NCBI RefSeq assembly: GCF_030363035.1
Contig: NZ_JAUCMN010000001.1
Coordinates: 310,001 to 374,000 of the forward strand
DNA: 64,000 bases
Direction of reading: 5' to 3'
Source: Curtobacterium caseinilyticum
GTDB lineage: Bacteria > Actinomycetota > Actinomycetes > Actinomycetales > Microbacteriaceae
Numbering within the stretch: the stretch's first letter is position 1; the number at the start of each line of letters is the position of its first letter. Below, one piece after another: positions 18,725-27,681 of the stretch. Position numbers and translations under genes: made by a program. Under the pieces are notes generated by a model. That model was not told the DNA's origin. It ran no database searches and worked only from the letters and a program-made list of their open reading frames with translations.

Positions 18725-19171
18725 CTAGGCGCGCGCCTCGTCCTCGTCGTCGTCCTCGTCGTGCTTGTACGGATCGGCGTCGCCGGCGTACTGCGCACCG
18801 GCCGAGGCCGCACGCACCTGCGCGTCGCGGACCTGCGCCTGGGCGAGCAGGTCCTCCATGTGGGCCGAGGTCTCCGGCAGGGCGTCGGCGATGAACTCGA
18901 GCGACGGGGTGAGTCGCGCCGTGATGTTCTTGCCGACCTCGCTGCGGAGCATCCCGGTCGCGGCCTTGAGCGCCGCCGCGGAGTCGGCGCGCTCCTCGTC
19001 GGAGCCGTACACGGTGTAGAAGACCGACGCGTGCTGCAGGTCACCCGTCACACGGACGTCGGTGATGGTCACGAAACCGAGTCGTGGGTCGCGCAGACCC
19101 TTGTCCAGTCGACGAGCGACGACTTCCTTGATGCGGTCCGCCATCTTGCGCGCGCGCTGCGGATCGGCCAT
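18725..19171 (-). CDS. rbfA: ribosome-binding factor A
   Basis: A 148-residue KH-like protein that helps mature 16S rRNA in the 30S subunit. Family motifs are RARKMADRIKEVVARRL, DPRLGFVTITDVRVTGDLQHASVFYTVYG and LRSEVGKNITARLTPSLEF. The C-terminal tail is acidic (KHDEDDDEDEARA). The ATG follows AGGAGG. It lies downstream of infB with a hairpin in the 89-nt gap, and convergent with mutY (3 nt apart). Confidence 0.96.
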   Translation of the reverse strand: MADPQRARKMADRIKEVVARRLDKGLRDPRLGFVTITDVRVTGDLQHASVFYTVYGSDEERADSAAALKAATGMLRSEVGKNITARLTPSLEFIADALPETSAHMEDLLAQAQVRDAQVRAASAGAQYAGDADPYKHDEDDDEDEARA

Positions 19172-19212
19172 TGGTGCCTCCTGGGGCAGGGATTCTTCTG
19201 GTGGAACGGGAC

Positions 19213-19246
19213 GGACCCCGCCCCTCCCGGAGGAGGAGCGGGGTCC
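19213..19246 (-). terminator. hairpin between infB and rbfA
   Basis: A 15-bp stem (19213-19227 with 19232-19246; one G-U pair) with a 4-nt loop, 15 nt past the infB stop and 42 nt before rbfA. It may be a partial terminator or attenuator that lowers rbfA relative to infB, or a 3'-end stabiliser. Confidence 0.7.
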
Positions 19247-19260
19247 AGACTAGCCAGGCG

Positions 19261-22119
19261 TCAGTCGCGCGGCTTCTCGACGAGCTCGGTGGTCTCGATC
19301 TCGTCACCGATCTGGATGTCGTTGTACTTGCCCAGACCGATACCGGCCTCGAAGTCCGTGCGGACCTCGGTGACGTCGTCCTTGAAGCGACGCAGCGACT
19401 CGATCGCCAGTCCGTCGGCCAGGACCACACCGTCACGGATGACGCGCGCCTTGGCGTTGCGCGTGATCGTTCCGGAGCGGACGATGACACCCGCGATGTT
19501 GCCGAACTTCGAGGAGCGGAACACCTCGCGGATCTCGGCGACACCGGACTGGACCTCTTCGTACTCGGGCTTGAGCATGCCCTTGAGGGACTGCTCGATG
19601 TCCTCGAGTGCGTTGTAGATGACCGAGTAGAAGCGCACGTCGATGCCTTCGCGCGCCGCACGCTCGCGGGCCTTGACGTCCGGGCGGACGTTGAAGCCGA
19701 CGACGATCGCGTTGTCGATCGTGGCCAGGTCGATGTCCGACTCGGTGATCGCACCCACACCGCGGTGCAGGATGCGGAGCTGGACGCTGTCGTCGACCTC
19801 GATGTCCAGGAGCGACTGCTCGAGTGCCTCGACGGCACCGGAGACGTCACCCTTGATGATGAGGTTGAGCGAGTCGACCTTGCCCTCTTCGAGCGCACGG
19901 GTGAAGTCCTCGAGCGAGATGCGCTTGCGGGCCTTGGCCAGCTGGGCGTTGCGCTCGGCGGCCTCACGCTTCTCAGCGATCTGACGTGCCGTGCGGTCCT
20001 CTTCCGTGACGAGGAACGTGTCACCGGCGCGCGGCACCGACGACAGACCCTGCACCTGGACCGGACGACTCGGCGTCGCGGCCTTGACCGCCACACCGTT
20101 CTCGTCGGTCATCGCACGGACGCGGCCGTAGGCCGTACCCGCGACGATGGCGTCACCGACGTGCAACGTGCCGGACTGGATGAGCACCGTGGCGACCGCA
20201 CCGCGACCCTTGTCGAGTCGGGCCTCGATCGCGACACCGCGGGCGTCCTTGTCGGGGTTGGCACGCAGGTCGAGACCGGCGTCCGCCGTGAGCAGGACCG
20301 CGTCGAGCAGGTCCTGGATGCCGACGTTGTTGCGCGCCGACACGTCGACGAACATGACGTCGCCGCCGTACTCCTCGGCCACCAGGTTGTACTCGGTGAG
20401 CTGCTGCCGGACCTTCGCCGGGTTCGCGCCCTCCTTGTCGATCTTGTTCACCGCGACCACGATCGGCACGTTCGCCGACTGCGCGTGGTTCAGCGCCTCG
20501 ATCGTCTGGGGCATGATGCCGTCGTCCGCCGCGACCACCAGGATCGCGATGTCCGTCACCTGGGCACCGCGGGCACGCATGGCCGTGAAGGCCTCGTGAC
20601 CCGGGGTGTCGATGAACGTGATCGGACGCTCGATGCCCTCGTGCTCGGTGACGATCTGGTACGCACCGATGTGCTGCGTGATGCCACCGGCCTCGCCCTC
20701 GACGACCTTCGAGTTGCGGATCGCGTCGAGCAGGCGGGTCTTGCCGTGGTCGACGTGGCCCATGACGGTGACGACCGGGGGACGCTGCTGCAGGACGGAG
20801 TCGTCCTCGTCGGCGTACTCGGCGTCGATGTCGATGTCGAAGCCCTCGAGGAGCTCGCGGTCCTCGTCCTCCGGCGAGACGATCTGGATCTTGTAGCCCA
20901 GTTCCTCGCCGAGGACCTCGAACGTCGCCTCGTCCAGCGACTCGGTCGCGGTCGCCATCTCACCGAGGTGGAAGAGCACCGTCACCAGGTTGCCGGGCAT
21001 GGCGTCGATCTTGTCCGCGAAGTCCGAGATGCTCGCACCCCGGCGGAGACGGACGACCGTGTTGCCGTCACCACGAGGGACCTGCACGCCGCCGAGCGAC
21101 GGCGCCTGCCGCATCTCGTACTCGGCGCGCTTCGTCCGCTTCGACTTGCGGGCGCGGCTCTTGCCGCCACCACGACCGAACGCACCGGCGGTGCCACCAC
21201 CGGGACCACGTCCACGGCCGCCGCCACCGGCGGGACGCGGACCACTGAAGGCCGGACGCGGGAAGCCGCCACCGGCTCCACCGGCACCGCCGGGACGACC
21301 ACCGGGGCCGCCACGACCGCCGGCACCGGGGCGCTGCCCGAAACCGGGCGCGCGGTTCGCCTGGCCGGGACCACCGGGACGCGGAGCGCCCGGGCGGGGC
21401 ACACCGGGACGCGGCGGAGCCGGACGCGGGATGCCGTTGCCACCACCGGCACCGCCGGCGGGACGCTGACCCATGCCCTGGTTCGACGAGTACGGGTTGT
21501 TGCCCGGACGCGGCGGGCGCGAGCCCATGCCCTGGCTGGACGCGTAGGGGTTGTTGCCCGGACGCGCACCCGGCTTCGGACCACCGGGCTTCGGGCCGGC
21601 TGCGGAACCGGGCTTCGGCGCTCCGCCGGGCTTGACGGAGTCGCTCTTCGGGGCGCTCGTGCCGCCGTCGGGCTGCGCACCGGACGCGGCCTGCTCGGCT
21701 GCGGCTGCCTTCTCGGCAGCAGCGGCCTTCCGTGCGGCCTCGGCCTCGGCCTGTCGCTGCGCGACGGACTTCGGGGCGGCCGGCGTCGGCGCGTCGGCGA
21801 CGGGCGCCTGCACCTCGGGCTCGGGCTGCGGAGCGGGAGCCGGACGCGCCGGGCCGGGGCGGGGACCGCCGGGCTTCGGAGCGCCGGACCGCGGGGCAGC
21901 GGTCTTCGCGGGGGCGCTCGGCGCTGCCGAGGCCGCGGGCTTCGACGCCGTCGAGGCGCCGTCCGCCTGCAGCGCAGCACGGAGCTTGCGCGCGACGGGG
22001 GGTTCCACACTGGAGCTCGGGCCCTTGACGAACTCACCGAGTTCCTTGAGCTTCTCCATTGCGGTCTTGCTGTCGACACCGAGTTCGGATGCGATCTCGT
22101 GTACGCGTGGTTTTGCCAC
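19261..22119 (-). CDS. infB: translation initiation factor IF-2
   Basis: A 952-residue GTPase that delivers initiator tRNA to the 30S subunit. It begins with the IF2_N module ([20 protein letters not shown]), continues with about 300 residues of Pro/Gly/Ala-rich linker containing two NNPY-x-SxQGMG repeats and basic runs ([17 protein letters not shown]), then the G domain ([20 protein letters not shown]) and C-terminal domains. The GTG start follows AAGGAG. It lies 76 nt downstream of the ylxR stop, in the nusA-ylxR-infB order. Confidence 0.98.
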   Translation of the reverse strand: MAKPRVHEIASELGVDSKTAMEKLKELGEFVKGPSSSVEPPVARKLRAALQADGASTASKPAASAAPSAPAKTAAPRSGAPKPGGPRPGPARPAPAPQPEPEVQAPVADAPTPAAPKSVAQRQAEAEAARKAAAAEKAAAAEQAASGAQPDGGTSAPKSDSVKPGGAPKPGSAAGPKPGGPKPGARPGNNPYASSQGMGSRPPRPGNNPYSSNQGMGQRPAGGAGGGNGIPRPAPPRPGVPRPGAPRPGGPGQANRAPGFGQRPGAGGRGGPGGRPGGAGGAGGGFPRPAFSGPRPAGGGGRGRGPGGGTAGAFGRGGGKSRARKSKRTKRAEYEMRQAPSLGGVQVPRGDGNTVVRLRRGASISDFADKIDAMPGNLVTVLFHLGEMATATESLDEATFEVLGEELGYKIQIVSPEDEDRELLEGFDIDIDAEYADEDDSVLQQRPPVVTVMGHVDHGKTRLLDAIRNSKVVEGEAGGITQHIGAYQIVTEHEGIERPITFIDTPGHEAFTAMRARGAQVTDIAILVVAADDGIMPQTIEALNHAQSANVPIVVAVNKIDKEGANPAKVRQQLTEYNLVAEEYGGDVMFVDVSARNNVGIQDLLDAVLLTADAGLDLRANPDKDARGVAIEARLDKGRGAVATVLIQSGTLHVGDAIVAGTAYGRVRAMTDENGVAVKAATPSRPVQVQGLSSVPRAGDTFLVTEEDRTARQIAEKREAAERNAQLAKARKRISLEDFTRALEEGKVDSLNLIIKGDVSGAVEALEQSLLDIEVDDSVQLRILHRGVGAITESDIDLATIDNAIVVGFNVRPDVKARERAAREGIDVRFYSVIYNALEDIEQSLKGMLKPEYEEVQSGVAEIREVFRSSKFGNIAGVIVRSGTITRNAKARVIRDGVVLADGLAIESLRRFKDDVTEVRTDFEAGIGLGKYNDIQIGDEIETTELVEKPRD

Positions 22120-22194
22120 TGTTCTCCTTCACGGGTCCCACCCCGCGAAGGGGGCAGGACTCACTGGATGACGGGTCTCATTTCGAGCCGCTCA

Positions 22195-22509
22195 TCAGTT
22201 GTCCATAAGCCGTTCAGCCTGTTCTGTCGTGTCCCGGTGCCGCGCCTGCTCTGCAGCGCTGAGCGCCTCGAGGTAGTCACGTACCGCTGACGTGTCGGGT
22301 TCACGATCGAGCCTGAGCGCACGGCGGTAGGCCCTGCGCTTGACGGCCTGATCATGTGCTTCGACGGTCGGTGTGAGCCACGCTCCCCGCCCCGGCATGA
22401 CTGCCTTCGGGTCCGCCACGACGCGACCGTCACTCAGGGCGACGACACGGAGGAGGGAGGACCGGGGAGCACGACGACGACTGCCGATGCATGTTCTGAC
22501 GGGATACAC
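22195..22509 (-). CDS. ylxR: YlxR family RNA-binding protein (DUF448)
   Basis: A 104-residue protein with the family signature near the N-terminus (VRTCIGSRRRAPRSSLLRVV) and PGRGAWLTPTVEA later. The usual GRGA(Y/W) motif is present and the family's basic patch is retained (AVKRRAYRRALRLDRE). The start at GTG 22509 is chosen because AAGGAG lies 5 nt upstream; a longer frame to 22608 lacks a ribosome site. YlxR binds RNA and has been linked to RNase P or nucleoid regulation in other phyla. Confidence 0.9.
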   Translation of the reverse strand: MYPVRTCIGSRRRAPRSSLLRVVALSDGRVVADPKAVMPGRGAWLTPTVEAHDQAVKRRAYRRALRLDREPDTSAVRDYLEALSAAEQARHRDTTEQAERLMDN

Positions 22510-22611
22510 CTTACTCCTTGCCTCCGACGACCGCGATCCGGCGCGCCCGCTCCGGCCACGCCACGGGCGAAACCGTGCCGGACGACGCTCGTCGGCCGGC
22601 ACGGGCACCCA

Positions 22612-23607
22612 CTACTCGTCGCCGTCGAGGATGGAGTCCGGCTGGATGTCGATCCGCGCACCGGTCAGCTTGGCGGCCAGGCGGGCGTTCTGCCCCTCCT
22701 TGCCGATCGCGAGCGACAGCTGGTAGTCCGGCACGAGGGCGCGGACGGCCTTCGTCGAGGCGTCGAGCACGAACGCGCTCGTCACCTTCGCCGGCGAGAG
22801 CGCGCTGGCGACGAACGAGGCGAGGTCGGACGAGTAGTCGACGATGTCGATCTTCTCGGTGCCGAGCTCCGTGGTGACGGCCCGCACGCGCGCACCCAGC
22901 TCGCCGATGCACGCGCCCTTGGCGTTCACGCCGGGCTCGTTCGCCTTGACGGCGAGCTTCGTGCGGTGGCCGGCCTCGCGAGCGATCGACGTGATCTCGA
23001 CCACGCCCGACGCAATCTCCGGGACCTCGAGCGCGAAGAGCTTCCGGACCAGGCCCGGGTGCGTGCGCGAGACCGTGATCTGCGGGCCCTTGGGACCGCG
23101 GCCGACGCTCGTGACGTACACACGGATGCGGTTGCCGTGCTTGTACTCCTCGCCCGGCACCTGCTCCTCGGGCGGCAGGATCGCCTCGACGGTGCCGAGG
23201 TCGACGTGCACCATCTTCGGGTTCGGTCCCTGCTGGATGACACCCGCGACGATGTCACCCTCCTTGCCGCGGAACTGGCCGAGGATCTTGTCGTCGCCGA
23301 TGTCGCGCAGGCGCTGGTTGATGACCTGCTTGGCGGCGAACGCGGCGATGCGGCCGAAGTCGCTCGGCTGGTCGACGGCCTCGCCGACGACGGTGCCCTC
23401 CTCGTCGCGCTCCGGCACGTACACGGAGACCTCTCCGGACTTCCGGTCGAGCTCGACGCGGGCCTGGGCGTCGACGGGCTCGTCGTTCTCGGCGCGGTGC
23501 TTCTGGTAGGCGGTCAGGATGGCCTGTTCGATGATGCGGACGAGTTCGTCGAACGGGATCTCCCGCTCGCGCTCCATGAGTCGCAGGACTGCGAGATCGA
23601 TCTTCAC
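22612..23607 (-). CDS. nusA: transcription termination/antitermination protein NusA
   Basis: Binds RNA polymerase and nascent RNA. The 331 residues hold the N-terminal polymerase-binding domain (MEREREIPFDELVRIIEQAI), the S1 domain (GDIVAGVIQQG), KH1 (ARVRAVTTELGTEKIDIV) and KH2 (LSLAIGKEGQNARLAAKLTG). It lacks the E. coli acidic repeats, as expected for Actinobacteria. The GTG at 23607 follows GGAGG at 7 nt. The rimP gene that normally precedes nusA is absent. Confidence 0.97.
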   Translation of the reverse strand: MKIDLAVLRLMEREREIPFDELVRIIEQAILTAYQKHRAENDEPVDAQARVELDRKSGEVSVYVPERDEEGTVVGEAVDQPSDFGRIAAFAAKQVINQRLRDIGDDKILGQFRGKEGDIVAGVIQQGPNPKMVHVDLGTVEAILPPEEQVPGEEYKHGNRIRVYVTSVGRGPKGPQITVSRTHPGLVRKLFALEVPEIASGVVEITSIAREAGHRTKLAVKANEPGVNAKGACIGELGARVRAVTTELGTEKIDIVDYSSDLASFVASALSPAKVTSAFVLDASTKAVRALVPDYQLSLAIGKEGQNARLAAKLTGARIDIQPDSILDGDE

Positions 23608-23709
23608 CGAGGTGCCTCCGTATTCAGCTGAGTCGCTCCCGCGGGTGGATCTACGCGGAAGTCGGCGACCAGCGTACCCCAGAACCCGAGACGGACGTCC
23701 TGCCGCAGA

Positions 23710-23769
23710 ACGCAACGTCGGCGGCTTCGCGCAGCGGAGTACCGCTGCGAGGAACCGCCGACGTTGCGT
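23710..23769. repeat. intergenic palindromic repeat, family 1 copy A
   Basis: A 60-bp imperfect palindrome with a 15-bp outer stem (ACGCAACGTCGGCGG and its complement), a 5/5 internal loop, an 8-bp inner stem CGCAGCGG/CCGCTGCG and loop AGTA. Its reverse complement matches the element at 63145-63204. It lies between the proS stop and the nusA start in a 189-nt gap and could act as the proS terminator. Confidence 0.8.
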
Positions 23770-23796
23770 CTTGCGGGCTCGGCTCGCCCGGGCCGG

Positions 23797-25551
23797 CTAG
23801 ATCGCGCGGACCGCCTCGAGCAGCTCGGCGACCGGCACGTCGCGCCGCTCGCCGGACCGGCGGTCCCAGAGCTCGACGACACCGTCGGCGGCGTTCCGCC
23901 CGGCGACGACGACCACCGGGACGCCGAGCAGCTCGGCGTCGCGGAGCTTCACGCCCGGCGAGACCTTCGGCCGGTCGTCGTACACGACGTCGTACCGCTC
24001 GCCCTCGAGGGTGTCGATGAGCGAGGACGCGAGGTCGTACGCCACCTGGTCCTTGCCGGTGGCGACCACGTGCACGTCGAACGGCGCGATCTCCTTCGGC
24101 CAGGCCAGGCCCTTCTCGTCGTTGTGCGCCTCGGCCAGGATCGCCATGATGCGCGTCACACCGATGCCGTAGGAGCCCATCGTGACCGTGGCGAGCTTGC
24201 CGTTCTCGTCCTGCACCCTGAGGTCGAGCGCCTCGGCGTACTTGCGGCCGAGCTGGAACACGTGCCCGATCTCCATGCCGCGCGCGGTCTCCAGCGGGCC
24301 GGAGCCGTCCGGTGCGGGGTCGCCCGCACGCACGTCCGCCACGTCGACGGTGCCGTCCGCGGTGAAGTCGCGGCCCGCGACGAGCCCGGAGACGTGCACG
24401 CCGCGCTCGTTCGCGCCGGTGACCCACGCGGTGCCGTCGGCGACGCGGGGGTCGACGAGGTAGCGGATGCCGGAGGGGCTGTCGGCCCCGAGGACCTGCG
24501 GGCCGATGTAGCCCTTCACGAAGACGCCCGGGTGCTTCCGGAAGTCGTCGTCGCCGGCGGCCTCGACCTCGGCGGGCGCGAAGGCCACCTCGGCGCGCTT
24601 CAGGTCGACGTCGCGGTCACCGGGCAGCCCGACGACGACGACCTCGCGGGTGCCGTCGAGGTGCGTCAAGGCGAGCACGACGTTCTTCAGGGTGTCCGCC
24701 GCGGTCCACGGGCGATCGGCGCGCGGAGCGGCCTCGTTCGCGTGCGCGACGAGCGTGTCGATGGTGGGGGTGTCCGCGGCGGGCAGGCGCACGGCTTCCG
24801 GCTGGCCGCCGACCGGCAGGGCCTGCGCGGCGGGGGTGACGTACGCCTCGACGTTGGCCGCGTAGCCGCCGGCGCTCCGGACGAAGGTGTCCTCGCCGAC
24901 GCCGATCGGGTGCAGGAACTCCTCGGACTTCGAGCCGCCCATCGCGCCGGCGTCCGCCTTGACGATGACGTACTCGAGGCCCAGGCGCGTGAAGATCTTC
25001 TCGTAGGCGTCGCGCATCACCTGGTAGCTGCGCTCGAGGCCCTCGTCGGTGAGGTCGAACGAGTACGCGTCCTTCATGGTGAACTCGCGACCGCGCAGCA
25101 GACCGGCACGCGGGCGGGCCTCGTCGCGGTACTTGTCCTGGATCTGGAACAGCGTGACGGGCAGGTCCTTGTAGGAGCCGTACAGGTCCTTCACGAGGAG
25201 CGCGAACATCTCCTCGTGCGTCGGCGCGAGCAGGTAGTCGGCGCCCTTGCGGTCCTGCAGGCGGAACATGCCGTCGCCGTACTCGGTCCAGCGGTTCGTC
25301 GCCTCGTACGGCTCCCGCGGCAGGAGTGCGGGCAGCAGGACCTCCTGCGCGCCGGCGGCCACCATCTCCTCGCGGACGATGTCCTCGATCCGGCGGCGGA
25401 CGCGCAGGCCGAGCGGCAGCCACGCGAAGATCCCCGGGGACTGGCGGCGGACGTAGCCGGCGCGGACGAGCAGCTTGTGGCTCGTCACCTCGGCGTCGGA
25501 GGGGTCGTCGCGGAGCGTGCGGAGGAAGAGATGGGAGAGCCGTGTGACCAC
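23797..25551 (-). CDS. proS: proline--tRNA ligase (bacterial type with editing insert)
   Basis: 584 residues. Class II motif 1 is in [23 protein letters not shown], motif 2 in [23 protein letters not shown] and motif 3 in [11 protein letters not shown]. The INS editing domain lies between (about 225-400, with [17 protein letters not shown]), so it is the E. coli-like form. TAGGCT lies 7 nt before the GTG (25551) and there is no ribosome site. The gene is separated from ispG by a 364-nt palindrome-rich gap. Confidence 0.96.
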   Translation of the reverse strand: MVTRLSHLFLRTLRDDPSDAEVTSHKLLVRAGYVRRQSPGIFAWLPLGLRVRRRIEDIVREEMVAAGAQEVLLPALLPREPYEATNRWTEYGDGMFRLQDRKGADYLLAPTHEEMFALLVKDLYGSYKDLPVTLFQIQDKYRDEARPRAGLLRGREFTMKDAYSFDLTDEGLERSYQVMRDAYEKIFTRLGLEYVIVKADAGAMGGSKSEEFLHPIGVGEDTFVRSAGGYAANVEAYVTPAAQALPVGGQPEAVRLPAADTPTIDTLVAHANEAAPRADRPWTAADTLKNVVLALTHLDGTREVVVVGLPGDRDVDLKRAEVAFAPAEVEAAGDDDFRKHPGVFVKGYIGPQVLGADSPSGIRYLVDPRVADGTAWVTGANERGVHVSGLVAGRDFTADGTVDVADVRAGDPAPDGSGPLETARGMEIGHVFQLGRKYAEALDLRVQDENGKLATVTMGSYGIGVTRIMAILAEAHNDEKGLAWPKEIAPFDVHVVATGKDQVAYDLASSLIDTLEGERYDVVYDDRPKVSPGVKLRDAELLGVPVVVVAGRNAADGVVELWDRRSGERRDVPVAELLEAVRAI

Positions 25552-25558
25552 GGACGCA

Positions 25559-25564
25559 AGCCTA
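25559..25564 (-). promoter_or_regulatory. proS: leaderless-type -10 box of proS
   Basis: TAGGCT ends 7 nt before the proS GTG. Confidence 0.55.
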
Positions 25565-25633
25565 GCGGCGCGCGTCGCGGCCGCGGCGCGTGCGCGTGCG
25601 TTCGCATGGGCGTGCGTCCGTGCGTGGGCCTGT

Positions 25634-25690
25634 CGGTGGAGCAGGGATCGTCGGGTCGCGGATCGCGACCCGACGATTCCTGCTCCACCG
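25634..25690. repeat. intergenic palindrome, family 2 copy 1
   Basis: 27-bp arms with a single mismatch around a 3-nt centre GAT. The outer half is TGGAGCAG-type sequence and the inner half GTCGGGTCGCG. The inner and outer parts are shared with 25824-25874. It lies 83 nt upstream of the proS GTG. Confidence 0.85.
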
Positions 25691-25727
25691 ATGAGCGGCA
25701 GGCGACCGACGTGCGCGGAGCCGCGCC

Positions 25728-25779
25728 GCGACGGACGGGAGGCGCGGGGCGGGCCCGCCCCGCGCCTCCCGTCCGTCGC
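25728..25779. repeat. perfect 52-bp palindrome
   Basis: The 26-bp arms are exact inverse complements with no spacer, centred at 25753/25754. The sequence is almost pure G+C (arms begin GCGACGGACGGG). It lies between the two related palindromes of the ispG-proS gap. Confidence 0.88.
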
Positions 25780-25823
25780 CTGGTCCCGTCCACCCCCGTC
25801 CACGTGGTTGGAGCGGCAGTGGA

Positions 25824-25874
25824 TGGAGCAGAAGACGTCGGGTCGCGGACCGCGACCCGACGTCTTCTGCTCCA
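25824..25874. repeat. intergenic palindrome, family 2 copy 2; possible ispG terminator
   Basis: Perfect 24-bp arms around the 3-nt centre GAC. It shares TGGAGCAG and GTCGGGTCGCG with the copy at 25634-25690. It starts 41 nt past the ispG stop, so it may end ispG transcription. Confidence 0.85.
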
Positions 25875-25915
25875 CGGGCAGCGCTCACGCTCCCGCGCCG
25901 CGCCCGCGCGCCGGC

Positions 25916-27070
25916 TCAGGTGGTGGTGACGACCTGCGGAGTCCCCGTGGCGGCGTCGGGCCCCATCTCGTCGGCGATGCGGTTCGCCTCGGCGATGAGC
26001 GTCGGGACGATCTCGCTCTCCGGGACGGTCTTCACGACCTGCCCCTTGACGAAGATCTGGCCCTTGCCGTTGCCGGACGCGACGCCGAGGTCGGCCTCTC
26101 TGGCCTCGCCGGGGCCGTTCACGACGCAACCCATGACGGCGACGCGCAGCGGCACGGTCATGCCCTCGAGGCCCTTCGTCACGTCGTTCGCCAGCTGGTA
26201 GACGTCGACCTGCGCGCGGCCGCAGCTCGGGCACGAGACGATCTCGAGCTTGCGCTCGCGGAGGTTGAGCGACTGCAGGATCTGCAGGCCGACCTTCACC
26301 TCCTGCGCTGGGGGCGCGGAGAGCGAGACGCGGATGGTGTCGCCGATGCCCTCGGCGAGCAGGATGCCGAAGGCGGTGGCGCTCTTGATCGTGCCCTGGA
26401 ACTCCGGGCCGGCCTCGGTCACGCCGAGGTGCAGGGGCCAGTCCCCCGCCGCGGCGAGCTGCCGGTACGCCTTCACCATGACGATCGGGTCGTTGTGCTT
26501 GACCGAGATCTTGAAGTCGTGGAAGTCGTGCTCCTCGAAGAGGCTCGCTTCCCACACCGCGGACTCGACGAGCGCCTCGGGGGTGGCCTTGCCGTACTTC
26601 TGCAGCAGGCTCGGCTCGAGCGACCCGGCGTTGACCCCGATGCGGAGCGAGACGCCGGCGTCCTTCGCGGCCTTCGCGATCGCGCCGACCTGGTCGTCGA
26701 ACTTCCGGATGTTGCCCGGGTTCACGCGGACCGCGGCACACCCGGCGTCGATCGCCTGGAAGACGTACTTCGGCTGGAAGTGGATGTCGGCGATGACCGG
26801 GATCTGCGACTTCTTCGCGATGATCGGGAGCGCGTCGGCGTCGTCCTGGCTCGGGACGGCCACGCGGACGATGTCGCAGCCGGAGGCGGTGAGCTCGGCG
26901 ATCTGCTGCAGGGTCGCGTTGATGTTCGTCGTCGGGGTCGTCGTCATGGACTGGACCGACACCGGCGCATCACCGCCGACGAGGACCTTCCCCACCCGGA
27001 TCTGCCGCGACTTCCGACGCGGGCTCAGGGTTTCGGGGACTTTCGGCAGACCGAGGTTCACTGCTGGCAC
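25916..27070 (-). CDS. ispG: 4-hydroxy-3-methylbut-2-en-1-yl diphosphate synthase (flavodoxin)
   Basis: Penultimate enzyme of the MEP isoprenoid pathway; reduces MEcPP to HMBPP with a [4Fe-4S] cluster. The 384 residues show [35 protein letters not shown], and the cluster cysteines in [11 protein letters not shown] and [11 protein letters not shown]. The length is the short bacterial form. The GTG at 27070 has TAGAGT 7 nt upstream and no ribosome site. dxr, another gene of the pathway, lies 3.7 kb away on the same strand. Confidence 0.97.
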   Translation of the reverse strand: MPAVNLGLPKVPETLSPRRKSRQIRVGKVLVGGDAPVSVQSMTTTPTTNINATLQQIAELTASGCDIVRVAVPSQDDADALPIIAKKSQIPVIADIHFQPKYVFQAIDAGCAAVRVNPGNIRKFDDQVGAIAKAAKDAGVSLRIGVNAGSLEPSLLQKYGKATPEALVESAVWEASLFEEHDFHDFKISVKHNDPIVMVKAYRQLAAAGDWPLHLGVTEAGPEFQGTIKSATAFGILLAEGIGDTIRVSLSAPPAQEVKVGLQILQSLNLRERKLEIVSCPSCGRAQVDVYQLANDVTKGLEGMTVPLRVAVMGCVVNGPGEAREADLGVASGNGKGQIFVKGQVVKTVPESEIVPTLIAEANRIADEMGPDAATGTPQVVTTT

Positions 27071-27077
27071 GAGTGCG

Positions 27078-27083
27078 ACTCTA
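27078..27083 (-). promoter_or_regulatory. ispG: leaderless-type -10 box of ispG
   Basis: TAGAGT ends 7 nt before the ispG GTG. Confidence 0.55.
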
Positions 27084-27099
27084 CGCGCTCCGGGTGACG

Positions 27100-27681
27100 T
27101 CACACCTGGCGCGTGACCAGGTCCGTCCCGCGCTCGACGACGGTGATGAGCGGCGCGTACAGCCGCATGAGCGCGAGGGCGCGCTCGTGGTCCTCGTCGC
27201 TCGCCCCCGCGCACGCGTCGGCGACGACCGTGACGGTCGCGCCGGCGTCCGCCGCCGCCAGGGCGGTCGACACGACGCAGCAGTCGGTGGAGACGCCGGT
27301 GAGCACGAGGTGCGGGCGGTCGCCGACCACGGCCTGGAGGCTCGTCCCCCACTTGCCGAACGTCGGTTCGGTGACGACGGGGTCGCGTCGGTCGGCTGCG
27401 GCGGCCGCGAACGGCTCGGTCAGCGCGTACAACGGATCCGCGTCCGGCACGAGTGCGAACGACCAGTCGTCGTAGTACGGCACCCAGGCGCCCTGCGGAC
27501 GCTCGGGCGCCACGAAGCGCGTGAAGACCGTCCGCCCGGCGAACCGTGGGAGCAGCCGCTCGGTACCGGCGGCGGCGTGGTCGTACCGCGGCGTCGCCCA
27601 CGGGCTGTCCCCGGTGAAGACCTGCTGCAGGTCGATCGCGACGAGCCAGGCGTCCGACGGGACCTCGACGCCCGCACTCAC
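27100..27681 (-). CDS. isochorismatase-family cysteine hydrolase
   Basis: 193 residues with the family triad: Asp in [10 protein letters not shown], Lys in FGKWGTSL, and Cys in the tail motif [17 protein letters not shown] (probably the first or second Cys of the pair). The metal-ligand histidines of true nicotinamidases are not evident, so the substrate is open (amide, carbamoyl or isochorismate-like). The GTG start overlaps the stop of the NCS1 permease as GTGA, so the hydrolase probably acts on what that permease imports. Confidence 0.87.
   Translation of the reverse strand: MSAGVEVPSDAWLVAIDLQQVFTGDSPWATPRYDHAAAGTERLLPRFAGRTVFTRFVAPERPQGAWVPYYDDWSFALVPDADPLYALTEPFAAAAADRRDPVVTEPTFGKWGTSLQAVVGDRPHLVLTGVSTDCCVVSTALAAADAGATVTVVADACAGASDEDHERALALMRLYAPLITVVERGTDLVTRQV

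Larger units (their letters stand above)
25552..25915. other. 364-nt gap holding three long palindromes
   Basis: No gene is supported here. The gap between ispG and proS holds the proS -10 box, palindromes at 25634-25690, 25728-25779 and 25824-25874, and very G+C-rich sequence between them. Apparent frames through it are by-products of the palindromes. Confidence 0.8.

Noticed and set aside
19171..22290. 1,039-codon open frame on the plus strand
   Set aside because: Antisense to infB, with low-complexity Arg/Asp/Gly content and no recognised domain.
22510..22608. Longer ylxR beginning at 22608
   Set aside because: The added residues are Arg-rich and unlike the family, and a clear AAGGAG precedes the GTG at 22509.
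25634..25874. Attachment sites of an integrated element
   Set aside because: No integrase, excisionase or tRNA lies nearby, and the palindromes are not direct repeats flanking a segment.
25552..25875. N-terminal extension of proS through the palindromes
   Set aside because: The open frame comes from palindromic G+C-rich DNA; the family begins near the GTG at 25551, which has a -10 box just upstream.
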